Shown piece after piece: positions 1 to 6,198 of a stretch of DNA of 6,198 bases (positions are counted from its first letter, which is position 1; each line of letters opens with the position of its first letter). The translations under genes and the position numbers were made by a program. Under the pieces are notes generated by a model, which was given only the letters and a program-made list of their open reading frames with translations, made no database searches and was not told the origin of the DNA. The stretch comes from Nitriliruptoraceae bacterium. GTDB taxonomy: Bacteria; Actinomycetota; Nitriliruptoria; Nitriliruptorales; Nitriliruptoraceae. Where the stretch lies: NCBI GenBank assembly GCA_007131525.1, contig SLQK01000322.1:1-6198 (forward strand), written 5' to 3'.

Positions 1-2
1 CC

Positions 3-509
3 CGCGAGCACGAACGCCAGGCTTGGCGCGCACTGGTGGTGGAGGTCGGACCGCCGCCCGGCGACGACCCGCGTGCATCGGATACCGCTGCCATGGCTCA
101 GGTGCGTGCCTCCGGACTCGTCGATGCTGCGTAGTACCGAACGCAGGCCGGTGAGCATGTCGAGGACGCGGTCGCCCACTACCTCGCCAATGGGAGTAGG
201 GACGGGCTCGATCCCAACCCCCTTTTCGACACCGTCTGGTACCGACGGACCTACGGGTCGCGCCTCACCGCTGACGACGAGCCACTCCTCCACTATCTGT
301 CGACCGGGTACCAGGACGGCTGTGCGCCGTCGGCCGGGATCGACCTCGATGAGCTCCGGATCCGGCTCGGTACCGGAGAAGCGGAACCTCTGCGCACCCT
401 GCTGTGGCTCCTGAGCAGCGTCGATGCACGCGCCTACCAGGCGTCGCTGGAGCGGGCGCGCCCGGCCGCGACACCTCGGGACGACACCGAGCTGCGGTGG
501 CGCGACCTC
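3..509 (+). pseudogene. N-terminal repeat segment of the GT/lyase-like gene, cut by an in-frame TAG
   Basis: This frame is in register with the 510-2300 gene and open from the left edge except for one TAG at 132-134. Read through, it gives VRASGLVDAA-stop-YRTQ, then AHYLANG, LFDTVWYRR and LLHYLSTGY, which is two copies of the roughly 40-residue repeat also found at the start of the 2314-5481 protein (VRASGIFDEQWYRAQ, EHYLQIG). The stop replaces the conserved Trp of the first copy. VRASG begins 34 codons after the start in the neighbour, and here base 3 lies 33 codons before it, so the true start is probably at or just beyond the left edge. In-frame candidates inside the window are GTG at 36 and 39 and ATG at 93, none clearly supported. 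Between the TAG and 510 there is no in-frame ATG, GTG or TTG. I infer that this is the N-terminus of the downstream gene, broken by a recent point mutation or a sequence error. Confidence 0.75.
132..134 (+). other. In-frame amber stop at a conserved Trp codon
   Basis: The codon is TAG in the frame that otherwise runs from the left edge to 2300. The paralogous segment of the neighbouring gene reads TGG TAC CGC where this one reads TAG TAC CGA, so a single G-to-A change at base 133 explains it. No frameshift or other stop lies in the remaining 2166 bases of the frame. Confidence 0.85.
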
Positions 510-2300
510 GTGGACGGCGTGTCGCGTGTCCCCGACACCTTCGTCCTGTACCGGATCGTCGGCAACGACCTGCCACCGCGGCATGGCAGCGGTCAGAGCG
601 AACGCAACCTGCGCTTCCTGCTCGAACACGAGCCGGACCTGGAAGGGTGCGAGAAGCGGTACGTGCTCAACCGCATCCTCGATCGACAGGTGGAGCGTCG
701 GCTGGTCAGCCTCCTCGAGGCACACGGCGCTCCGTACCTGCGGCTCCCCTTCGAGACCGAGGACTACCGGCGCATCGGATGGCGGACCTCGGAGTTCCCG
801 CGGCGCGGCACGCTCGCCGGGCCAGAGGCGGAACGGCTCGACGAGGTGTCACGGGCACGCGCCTTCGACCATGCCTACCACGACAAGAACCTCTACGTCA
901 TGCACAACAACGGTGCACGCAACAGGGCGCTGGAGGACGGGCGGAATCGGGCCCGGTGGGTCCTACCCTTCGACGGCAACTGCTTCTTCACCGCGTCGGC
1001 CTGGGCAGCCTTCCGGCACGGCGTACTCGCTGCCTCCCACCGACGCTACGTGCTCGTCCCGATGGCTCGGATCGCCGACAACGACGAGCTGCGGCGTGAT
1101 GCCGTCACCGCCGGAGCCCGGGACGAACCGCAGATCGCGTTCCGCCAGGACGCATCGGCCATCTTCCACCCGGACCAACGCTATGGACGCCGTCCCAAGG
1201 TGGAACTCCTCCACCGGCTCGGGGTGCCCGGCCCCTGGGACGTCTGGCCCGACGAGCCCTGGGAGCAACCCTGGCCTCCCCGAACGGTGGAGGCCGGCGA
1301 GTACCACTCGGCCGGGTGGGTGGCACGGCTGGCATCCGGCCGTCCCCATCTCGAGGTCGATGAGAGCCGACGGATGGTCGAGCGCATGTCGGCGGTGCGC
1401 CGCTGCCTTCAGCAGGTCGATGCCACCCTGATCGCCGATCGCTATGACCCAGCAACGCCCTTGCTGCGAGATCCAGTCGTCCTCGCGCACCAGCGAGCGA
1501 CCCAGGAAGCGGGCGGGCATCCGCTGTCGGACCTGATCACGGCCGAGGCGCCCACGACGGGGCGCGGACGCGGAGACTCGAGCACGGCCGATGCTGACCT
1601 CGGCCGGCACCTGAGCGCCTTGGCCATCGGCGGCTGGCTCCTACAGGACGGCGCCATGCTCGGTGACGCAGCTGCGCTCGCCGACCGCTACTTCTCCGGT
1701 ACCTCGCCGCCACCCGCCCGGCGGCTGCGGCCAGGCCTCGAGCAGGTCCTCGACGCGCTCCGGCTCCTGGAGCAGGAGCAGCAGCTCCCTGCCGCAACCC
1801 GGGAGCGGGCGTGCTCGTGGACCGCCGCCCACCGGACCTGGCTGGTGACAACCCGGCCGCCTCGGCCAGCGAGCCGGGAAGCACTGTGGGTGGATGTGAC
1901 CCTGCTCGCCTGCCTCGCCTACCTCGACGAGATCGATGCGATCGCCACCCACCTGCCGGTCGCGGCCGAACGGCGACAGGAGCTCCTCGCCCTGTGGAGC
2001 GGACGCAGACCGACCGGGCTGAAGGCGCAGGAACGGGCGATGAACTCGCTACAGGCCCTGGTGCGGCTCGACACCGTCGGGCGTCGCCTCGGGGTCGCGC
2101 TCGACGACACGCGGCGTGCCGATGGGGACGCCCTGCGCCGCCTGATCCTCCAGGCGGCACCACACCCGGATGTCACACGCCAGGTCGTCGAGTGCCAGCT
2201 GTGGCTCCCCACGGCCTCGACCCGTCGCCCGCCGACACCCGAGCCGCCCGGAGTCGCTGGGCTACCCGCCCTGTGGTGGGCGGGACTCGTGGGGCCCTGA
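510..2300 (+). CDS. GT-A-like domain fused to an alginate-lyase-like domain
   Basis: This 596-residue frame starts at GTG 510, the first standard start after the upstream TAG; only a weak GGTGG lies before it, so it may be an artefact of the broken N-terminus. Residues 10-260 look like a GT-A transferase: FVLYRIVGNDLPPRH (11-25), KRYVLNRI (49-56), then NNGARNRAL (133-141) and WVLPFDGNCFF (150-160), placed like the ARN and DxD regions of family-2 enzymes, with Asp155-Gly-Asn157 at the DxD position. EPQIAFR (206-212) and KVELLHRLGVPGPWD (230-244) follow. Residues 265-550 resemble the all-helical alginate lyase family (PF05426): a helical GD-x-A-x-x-A-D-R-Y-F stretch (385-395), RLRPGLEQV (405-413), WLVTT (444-448), then LWVDVTLLACLAYL (459-472) and SLQALVRLDTVGRRLGVAL (513-531). 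The NNHG-x-WYD catalytic motif known in the family is not seen. The tail is Pro-rich. No signal peptide or membrane segment is evident. It probably acts in polysaccharide synthesis or modification; the donor and acceptor are unknown. The family assignment rests on remembered motifs, not a search. Confidence 0.82.
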   Translation: MDGVSRVPDTFVLYRIVGNDLPPRHGSGQSERNLRFLLEHEPDLEGCEKRYVLNRILDRQVERRLVSLLEAHGAPYLRLPFETEDYRRIGWRTSEFPRRGTLAGPEAERLDEVSRARAFDHAYHDKNLYVMHNNGARNRALEDGRNRARWVLPFDGNCFFTASAWAAFRHGVLAASHRRYVLVPMARIADNDELRRDAVTAGARDEPQIAFRQDASAIFHPDQRYGRRPKVELLHRLGVPGPWDVWPDEPWEQPWPPRTVEAGEYHSAGWVARLASGRPHLEVDESRRMVERMSAVRRCLQQVDATLIADRYDPATPLLRDPVVLAHQRATQEAGGHPLSDLITAEAPTTGRGRGDSSTADADLGRHLSALAIGGWLLQDGAMLGDAAALADRYFSGTSPPPARRLRPGLEQVLDALRLLEQEQQLPAATRERACSWTAAHRTWLVTTRPPRPASREALWVDVTLLACLAYLDEIDAIATHLPVAAERRQELLALWSGRRPTGLKAQERAMNSLQALVRLDTVGRRLGVALDDTRRADGDALRRLILQAAPHPDVTRQVVECQLWLPTASTRRPPTPEPPGVAGLPALWWAGLVGP

Positions 2301-2318
2301 GTCCACCGCTGGCTCAGG
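2296..2318. terminator. Possible bidirectional terminator hairpin at the convergent junction
   Basis: CCTGAG (2296-2301) pairs perfectly with CTCAGG (2313-2318). A T-G and a C-G pair extend the stem inward to 8 bp around a 7-base loop. The hairpin takes in the TGA of the plus-strand gene (2298-2300) and the stop of the minus-strand gene (2314-2316), and spans the whole 13-bp gap. There is no T-run on either side, so it is not a classical intrinsic terminator. Tail-less hairpins have been proposed to act as terminators in actinobacteria. The symmetry may arise partly because two TGA stops face each other. Confidence 0.35.
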
Positions 2319-5300
2319 CGTCGGACACCCCCCGCTCGTCAGACCGCGCGGCGATCGATGCCCTCCGCTCGCCGAGGACCTCGGTCGCGGCACGGTCCAG
2401 GGTGACCGCACGCGCGTCGAAGGCGTGCTCCTCGCGGATGCGCTCTGCCAGGGCATGGCGTCGCTCGAGCAGTTCCGGGCGCTCGGCGAGCGACCGCTCG
2501 ACGACACCTGCCAGCTCAGCAGGATCGGCGTACGTGGCCACCAGGCCGTCGAACACCTCCTCGATGCCATCGACGTGATCGCTCACCACGGTCGCGCCAC
2601 ACGCCGCCAGGTCGAAGAGACGGTTCGACAGGAAGGCCTCCCGTCGCATGTCGTCCCAGTGGTCGTTGAGGACGACCCCGGCTGAGCGGTAGAGGGCCGC
2701 GAGCTCGTCGTTGGGGACGTGTGAGCCGGCCCAGTTCTCCTCCGGTATGCGACCACGCCACCAGGCGCCATAGACCTGCAGGTCGATCCCGGCCGCCAGG
2801 GCATCCCGCACGATCGGCCGCAGGATGCCCTTGGAGTTCCCGACGAACACCACCGAGCTGCCGGGCGTGGCGGCGGCGTCGGGCAGGAAGCGGTCCCGGT
2901 CGGTGCATTGGAGCAACGGTTGCACGGGCCGGCGCAGCCGGGTCTCCAGCTTCCTCGCGAAGCGTTCGGACGCGACGAACAACCGGTCGTACCGGCGCAG
3001 CTCACCGTCATCGACCTCGTCCGGATGGCTGATGAGCCAGAGCAGGTTGACCTGGTCGGGGCGCACGTGATGACGTTCCCGACCGCGCAGGACGACGACG
3101 ACGTCGTCGAGGTGGGCGCTCGGTCGCTCCCACGCGTCGTGCAGGTCGATGACGACCTCATGCCCGAGGCGACGCAGCGCCGCCTGCAAGCTCTCCGCGA
3201 AGTAGCGGTCGCCCCAGCGCTCACGGGCGAGCACATCCGGGGCGCCGATCTTGATGGCCCAGCGACGCGGCCGATGCCGATCACGCACGGCGGTGACGTG
3301 CGGCTCGTGCGCGTCCGCAGGAACCCACCTCGAGCCGCTGCGCACTCGGTGGGCCGGCTGGAGCCCCAGCAGTTCCCAACGTGCGTGCTCGTCATCGTCG
3401 AGCCCGCCGGACCAGCGCTCCAGGAACGCGGTCTGGTCCTGGTCGCGGATCGCAGCGGTCGGCAGCTCGACGGCCCGCCCCGCCGCAGCCCCCGACCCCG
3501 CGTGGTATTCCAGGCGTCCGCCGAGCCGGGATCGCAGGCGCAGGCTCAGATCGACGTCGGCGAGGACGGCGCGGTACCGAGGGTCGAACCCTTGGACCGC
3601 CAGAAGGTCCTCACGCCGAGCCGCGAACAGCGCACGGCAGAGCGCCGCGCGCTGCCCGGAGGTCCCTGCCTCCGGACCGTCCGGGGGGAAGCCGGCCAGG
3701 AACGGGTACGGGAGGCCGTCCCATCCCGCGCCATACCCGGTGGACTCGATCGCACCCGAGAACGACATCCAGGGGCCTTGCGTCGCACGTGCCCTCCCGT
3801 CCCGCAACGGCTCGACGAGCGGCTGCCACCATCCGGGCCTGACCAGCGCGGACTGATCGAGGAACACCACGATGTCGCCGGTTGCGTCGAGCAGGCCCAG
3901 GTTCAGCGAGATCGCTGCCCCAAGCTGCATCCAGGTGGGTGAGATCACACGGACGGGAGCGAACCGATCCTCGAGCTCGAGCACGCGCCACCTGTGCCAG
4001 GCCCGTCGTGAGTCGTCCACGACGAGCACCTCGAGGTCATCAGGCGGGCACGATTCGACCAGCCGCTGCAGGCACCGTGACAGACTCCCGCTGGCATCCG
4101 CGTGCCAGATCACGACCGAGATCCTGCCGCCGATCGACGTTCTCGCCAGCGCCGGCTCCCACTCCAGGTTGTGCTTGGCGTAGACCCGCAGGCGGTGGCC
4201 CAACGGCTCCCTCACGCTGATGCGGTCACCCCGGTCGCGATCGTGGGAGTAGCGCACGCCGACGAAGGGCGCGTACCTGATGTCGGACACCTCGGTCAGC
4301 CGGATGATGTAGTCCCAGTCGTTGGCCCGCGGTAGGTCCTCGTCCCACGCGCCGACCCGGTCCACGAGGTCCCGACGGTGCACGAGGGTGTTGACGTCGA
4401 TGTAGTTGGCCTCGAGCAGCGCCCCGCGGTCGAACTCGACCCCGCGGTAGGCGGTCTCACCCCGGTCGCGCAGCTCGAGCGCCGAGTAGGCGGCGCCCGC
4501 GCCCGTCTCGAGGAGGTAGGCGACCATGAGGGCGAGGAACTCGGGGTCCCAACGGTTGTCCGCATCGAGGTACGCCACGAAGCTCCCTCGCGCTGACGAC
4601 AACGCGTGGTTGCGGGCACGACAGACCCCGCCTGGGGCCTGGTGCAGCAGGCGGACCCGAGCGTCGGTGATCGCTGACACCACCTGCGCGGACGCATCGA
4701 CGCTGCCGTCGTCGACGACGAGAAGCTCGAGGTGACCGTGGGACTGGTCCAGCACTGAGCGCACCGCAGCGGCCACGGTGTCGGCGCGGTCACGCACAGG
4801 CATGACAACCGAGACCAGCGGTGCGTCTCTCGATCCCCTCCCGTAGCGGGCTCGGAACGCCGCCTCCTCCTCCCGATCGAACGTCTCGTACCGGCGCGGG
4901 AAGTCCCGGTGGTCGGTGATCGCCCCGATCCGTGCCGCCGAGGCTCGCAGGAACGCCAGGATGGCCGGCTCCCGGGGGTCGAGGGACGGATGACGCTCCC
5001 GGTAGGCCACCTCGTCGAACCAAGTGTTGGCGGTGTAGCCCTCTCGCCACCCCGCCTCCAGGTAGTGACCGAGCGGTCCACCGGGATGCTCACCGACACC
5101 CGGTGACTGATCGAGGTAGTGGTCGACGTCGAAGATCGGGTGGGGCTGTGCCTGGCGGGAGACGCCGCGGCGCAGGTAGTGGACGAGCGGCCCGTATCGT
5201 GTGCGTGCAGCGCCGCGGTGGGCACGGGTGTAGCCCGCGACATCGAAGAACGGGTGCGGGCTGTGGCCACGGGCGACGCCGATCTGCAGGTAGTGCTCGA

Positions 5301-5481
5301 TCGGATCCTGCTCGTTGCCGGGCTGCGGGGCCGTCTGCGCGCGGTACCACTGCTCGTCGAAGATGCCTGAGGCGCGCACCTCTTGCGCGGCCGCGGCGAG
5401 CCCGGGCTGCTCGCTGCCACGAGTCAGCTTGGCTCGGACTCGACGTCGCAGGTCCCGGCTTGGCCGATCTCGCCTGCGCAC
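2314..5481 (-). CDS. Multidomain glycosyltransferase: repeats, two GT2 domains, C-terminal GT-B domain
   Basis: This 1055-residue protein starts at GTG (5481-5479), with GGGAGGG 5 bases upstream. Residues 35-180 hold about four FD-x-x-x-Y / HYL-x-x-G repeats. Residues 221-440 are a GT2 domain: PLVSVVMPVRDRADT (221-235), VVDDGS (255-260), ARNHAL (289-294), the DxD-type motif LDADN (305-309) and the later WDEDL...NDWDY (379-391). Residues 451-690 are a second GT2 domain: ISVVIWH (454-460), VVDDS (487-491), LDQS at the DxD position (541-544) and GFDPRY...DVDLSLRLR (631-650). Residues 740-1040 form a GT-B transferase: HPDEVDDGELRRYDRLFVAS (819-838), VVFVGNSKG (877-885), NDHWDDMRREAFLSNRLFD (939-957), CGATVVSDHVDGIEEVF (961-977), like the Glyco_trans_1_2 family. 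There is no signal peptide or membrane helix, so it is probably cytoplasmic and uses nucleotide sugars to extend a surface glycan; the specific sugars cannot be told. It is convergent with the lyase-like gene and divergent from the next one. The transferase call is firm, the pathway is inferred. Confidence 0.95.
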   Translation of the reverse strand: MRRRDRPSRDLRRRVRAKLTRGSEQPGLAAAAQEVRASGIFDEQWYRAQTAPQPGNEQDPIEHYLQIGVARGHSPHPFFDVAGYTRAHRGAARTRYGPLVHYLRRGVSRQAQPHPIFDVDHYLDQSPGVGEHPGGPLGHYLEAGWREGYTANTWFDEVAYRERHPSLDPREPAILAFLRASAARIGAITDHRDFPRRYETFDREEEAAFRARYGRGSRDAPLVSVVMPVRDRADTVAAAVRSVLDQSHGHLELLVVDDGSVDASAQVVSAITDARVRLLHQAPGGVCRARNHALSSARGSFVAYLDADNRWDPEFLALMVAYLLETGAGAAYSALELRDRGETAYRGVEFDRGALLEANYIDVNTLVHRRDLVDRVGAWDEDLPRANDWDYIIRLTEVSDIRYAPFVGVRYSHDRDRGDRISVREPLGHRLRVYAKHNLEWEPALARTSIGGRISVVIWHADASGSLSRCLQRLVESCPPDDLEVLVVDDSRRAWHRWRVLELEDRFAPVRVISPTWMQLGAAISLNLGLLDATGDIVVFLDQSALVRPGWWQPLVEPLRDGRARATQGPWMSFSGAIESTGYGAGWDGLPYPFLAGFPPDGPEAGTSGQRAALCRALFAARREDLLAVQGFDPRYRAVLADVDLSLRLRSRLGGRLEYHAGSGAAAGRAVELPTAAIRDQDQTAFLERWSGGLDDDEHARWELLGLQPAHRVRSGSRWVPADAHEPHVTAVRDRHRPRRWAIKIGAPDVLARERWGDRYFAESLQAALRRLGHEVVIDLHDAWERPSAHLDDVVVVLRGRERHHVRPDQVNLLWLISHPDEVDDGELRRYDRLFVASERFARKLETRLRRPVQPLLQCTDRDRFLPDAAATPGSSVVFVGNSKGILRPIVRDALAAGIDLQVYGAWWRGRIPEENWAGSHVPNDELAALYRSAGVVLNDHWDDMRREAFLSNRLFDLAACGATVVSDHVDGIEEVFDGLVATYADPAELAGVVERSLAERPELLERRHALAERIREEHAFDARAVTLDRAATEVLGERRASIAARSDERGVSDA
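4951..5364 (-). repeat. N-terminal tandem protein repeats (about 38 residues each)
   Basis: Residues 40-177 of the minus-strand transferase hold successive units that begin FDEQWY (41), FFDVAGY (78), IFDVDHY (116) and WFDEVAY (154). Three of them carry EHYLQIG (62), VHYLRRG (100) and GHYLEAG (138). In the fourth unit this becomes AILAFLRAS, so it is degenerate. Aromatic, FD and HYL positions are kept while the rest varies. Similar repeats are known at the N-termini of bacterial surface-glycan transferases; their role is not established, and docking or protein assembly is my inference. Confidence 0.75.
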
Positions 5482-5486
5482 ACGAA

Positions 5487-5493
5487 CCCTCCC
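5487..5493 (-). promoter_or_regulatory. Ribosome binding site of the multidomain transferase
   Basis: On the minus strand GGGAGGG stands 5 bases before the GTG at 5481. It is a strong Shine-Dalgarno match and decides this start. The next in-frame GTG (Val35) lies inside the first repeat unit, where initiation is unlikely. Confidence 0.75.
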
Positions 5494-5506
5494 GCGTCGC
5501 CTGCCT

Positions 5507-5519
5507 GCCAGGTCCTGGC
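5507..5519. promoter_or_regulatory. Perfect 13-bp palindrome in the divergent gap, possible operator
   Basis: GCCAGG-T-CCTGGC is a perfect inverted repeat with one central base. It lies 25 bases upstream of the minus-strand start and 57 bases upstream of the plus-strand start. It could bind a dimeric regulator of the divergent genes, or form a hairpin in the leader of the minus-strand mRNA, although a single-base loop would make the inner pairs unstable. Chance occurrence is possible at this GC content. Confidence 0.3.
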
Positions 5520-5563
5520 GAGGAGAACACGCTGACGGTTCGACGTAGGCTATCGCTGCGACC

Positions 5564-5571
5564 GAGAGAGG
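5564..5571 (+). promoter_or_regulatory. Ribosome binding site of the right-hand glycosyltransferase
   Basis: GAGAGAGG lies 5 bases before the ATG at 5577 and is purine-rich with an AGAGG core. It supports this ATG as the start of the gene that leaves the window on the right. Confidence 0.65.
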
Positions 5572-5576
5572 CGGCG

Positions 5577-6198
5577 ATGGCTGAACGCAAGCGGTTCGAC
5601 ATCGTCGTCGTCACGGATCCCCGACTCGACGACGGCGGCAACCGATCCCTGGCTGAGCAGATCCGGATCCACGCACGCGTCGGCTACCGCACCGCGCTGC
5701 TCTCGGTCGCCGAGGATGTGACGCTCCTTCGCGGCATCGACCCTGATCTCGCCGACCTGGTTCGAGCGGGCGACTTGGCGCTGGTCCGCCCGGACCAGCC
5801 GCTCCGGTGCTCGCTGTTGCTCGGCCGCGGAACCCGGGCCATCGAGCAGCCGCAGCGGTTCCGACCGGACGTCGTCGCCGACCAGGCCTACCTCGTCGTG
5901 GACGAAGGTTCCCGGGGTGATGCCGGTCCACCGCACGAGGAGCAGCGCCCTGAAGGTCAGTCCGCCGACGAACTCTTCGATCTCACGTGGACCTGGGCCG
6001 CGGCGAGCGACGTGGCGGTCGCCGCCGCCGCGGCGCGCTCGACGACCTCCGACCGGACGGTCCCGCTCTGGTCCGAGGTGATCGACCGTGACCGCTGGCA
6101 GACCGGAGCTCTCCCCCAACCCACGCCACGGGGACCGATCGGCCGCCACGCCTGGGATCACAGCTCACGCTGGCCGGCCGACACCGAGGAGCTGCTCG
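5577..6198 (+). CDS. Glycosyltransferase-like protein, N-terminal part (3' end outside window)
   Basis: An open frame from ATG 5577 gives 207 residues and the first base of codon 208 before the window ends. It begins FDIVVVTDPRLDDGGNRSLA (7-26), a beta-strand followed by a Gly-rich turn and a helix, as in the first Rossmann half of GT-B transferases. LALVRPDQPLRCSLLLGRGT (67-86) and ADQAYLVVDE (101-110) are further strand-like segments. GPIGRHAWDHSSRWP (186-200) matches the GRHS/RDH-x-x-K/RWP element known near the domain junction of actinobacterial GT-B transferases that work on surface glycans. Residues 110-135 are polar and look like an insert or loop, and there is an Ala-rich helix near 141-153. 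The donor-binding half should lie to the right of the window. It is divergent from the multidomain transferase across 95 bp, consistent with one glycan cluster. No signal peptide is seen. The substrate is unknown; the transferase call is moderately sure. Confidence 0.85.
   Translation, partial: MAERKRFDIVVVTDPRLDDGGNRSLAEQIRIHARVGYRTALLSVAEDVTLLRGIDPDLADLVRAGDLALVRPDQPLRCSLLLGRGTRAIEQPQRFRPDVVADQAYLVVDEGSRGDAGPPHEEQRPEGQSADELFDLTWTWAAASDVAVAAAAARSTTSDRTVPLWSEVIDRDRWQTGALPQPTPRGPIGRHAWDHSSRWPADTEELL

Noticed and set aside
424..1431. A 335-codon plus-strand frame overlapping the lyase-like gene
   Set aside because: The product is dominated by Ser, Thr, Arg and Pro with no domain pattern, while the overlapping frame carries conserved motifs and continues to 2300.
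963..1610. A 215-codon minus-strand frame
   Set aside because: It is an antisense shadow of the GT-A-like and lyase-like coding sequence, with no ribosome binding site or motif of its own.
2908..3942. A 344-codon plus-strand open frame
   Set aside because: It lies wholly inside the minus-strand transferase, which has clear GT2 and GT-B motifs here. The plus-strand product is Arg/Pro-rich with no recognisable motif, which is typical of antisense frames in very GC-rich DNA.
5546..5552. TAGGCTA, which fits the TAnnnT form of a -10 box on both strands
   Set aside because: No convincing -35 element lies 16-18 bases away on either strand, so it is too weak to call as a promoter, although its position 25 bases before the ATG at 5577 is plausible.
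6012..6035. GC-rich Ala/Val codon run near the right end (AVAAAAAA)
   Set aside because: It looked like a possible simple repeat or transmembrane helix, but it is a short Ala-rich helix within an otherwise ordinary coding frame.
5550..6161. A 203-codon minus-strand open frame at the right end
   Set aside because: It is antisense to the plus-strand frame from 5577, which has a good ribosome binding site and GT-B-like motifs. The minus frame has neither and would overlap the divergent gap.

Overview
The window is a very GC-rich stretch with strong G/C bias at third codon positions, GTG as well as ATG starts, and purine-rich Shine-Dalgarno sites. This fits a high-GC actinobacterium; the genus cannot be told from the sequence. 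Nearly all of it is coding, and all three genes look like parts of a cell-surface or extracellular polysaccharide (glycan) biosynthesis locus.

Layout. (1) Bases 3-2300, plus strand: one continuous reading frame that enters from the left edge. It carries two copies of a short FD-x-x-W-Y / HYL-x-x-G repeat, then a GT-A-like domain, then an alpha-helical domain that resembles alginate lyases. The frame is interrupted once, by a TAG at 132-134 that sits exactly where the repeat has its conserved Trp codon (TGG). The longest intact part with a standard start is 510-2300. (2) Bases 2314-5481, minus strand, convergent with the first gene and 13 bp from it: a 1055-residue protein with the same kind of N-terminal repeats, two family-2-type (GT-A) domains and a C-terminal GT-B domain. 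(3) Bases 5577-6198, plus strand, divergent from gene 2 and running off the right edge: the N-terminal 207 residues of another glycosyltransferase-like protein.

How they may work together: gene 2 could add several sugars to a growing glycan, gene 3 another, and gene 1 combines a transferase-like domain with a lyase-like fold that may bind or once cleaved polysaccharide. Genes 1 and 2 share an N-terminal repeat module, which suggests a common docking or assembly function. The 95-bp divergent gap at 5482-5576 holds the ribosome binding sites of genes 2 and 3 and a perfect 13-bp palindrome. The convergent junction at 2301-2313 lies inside a short hairpin that takes in both stop codons. I see no RNA genes, CRISPR arrays, insertion sequences or attachment sites.
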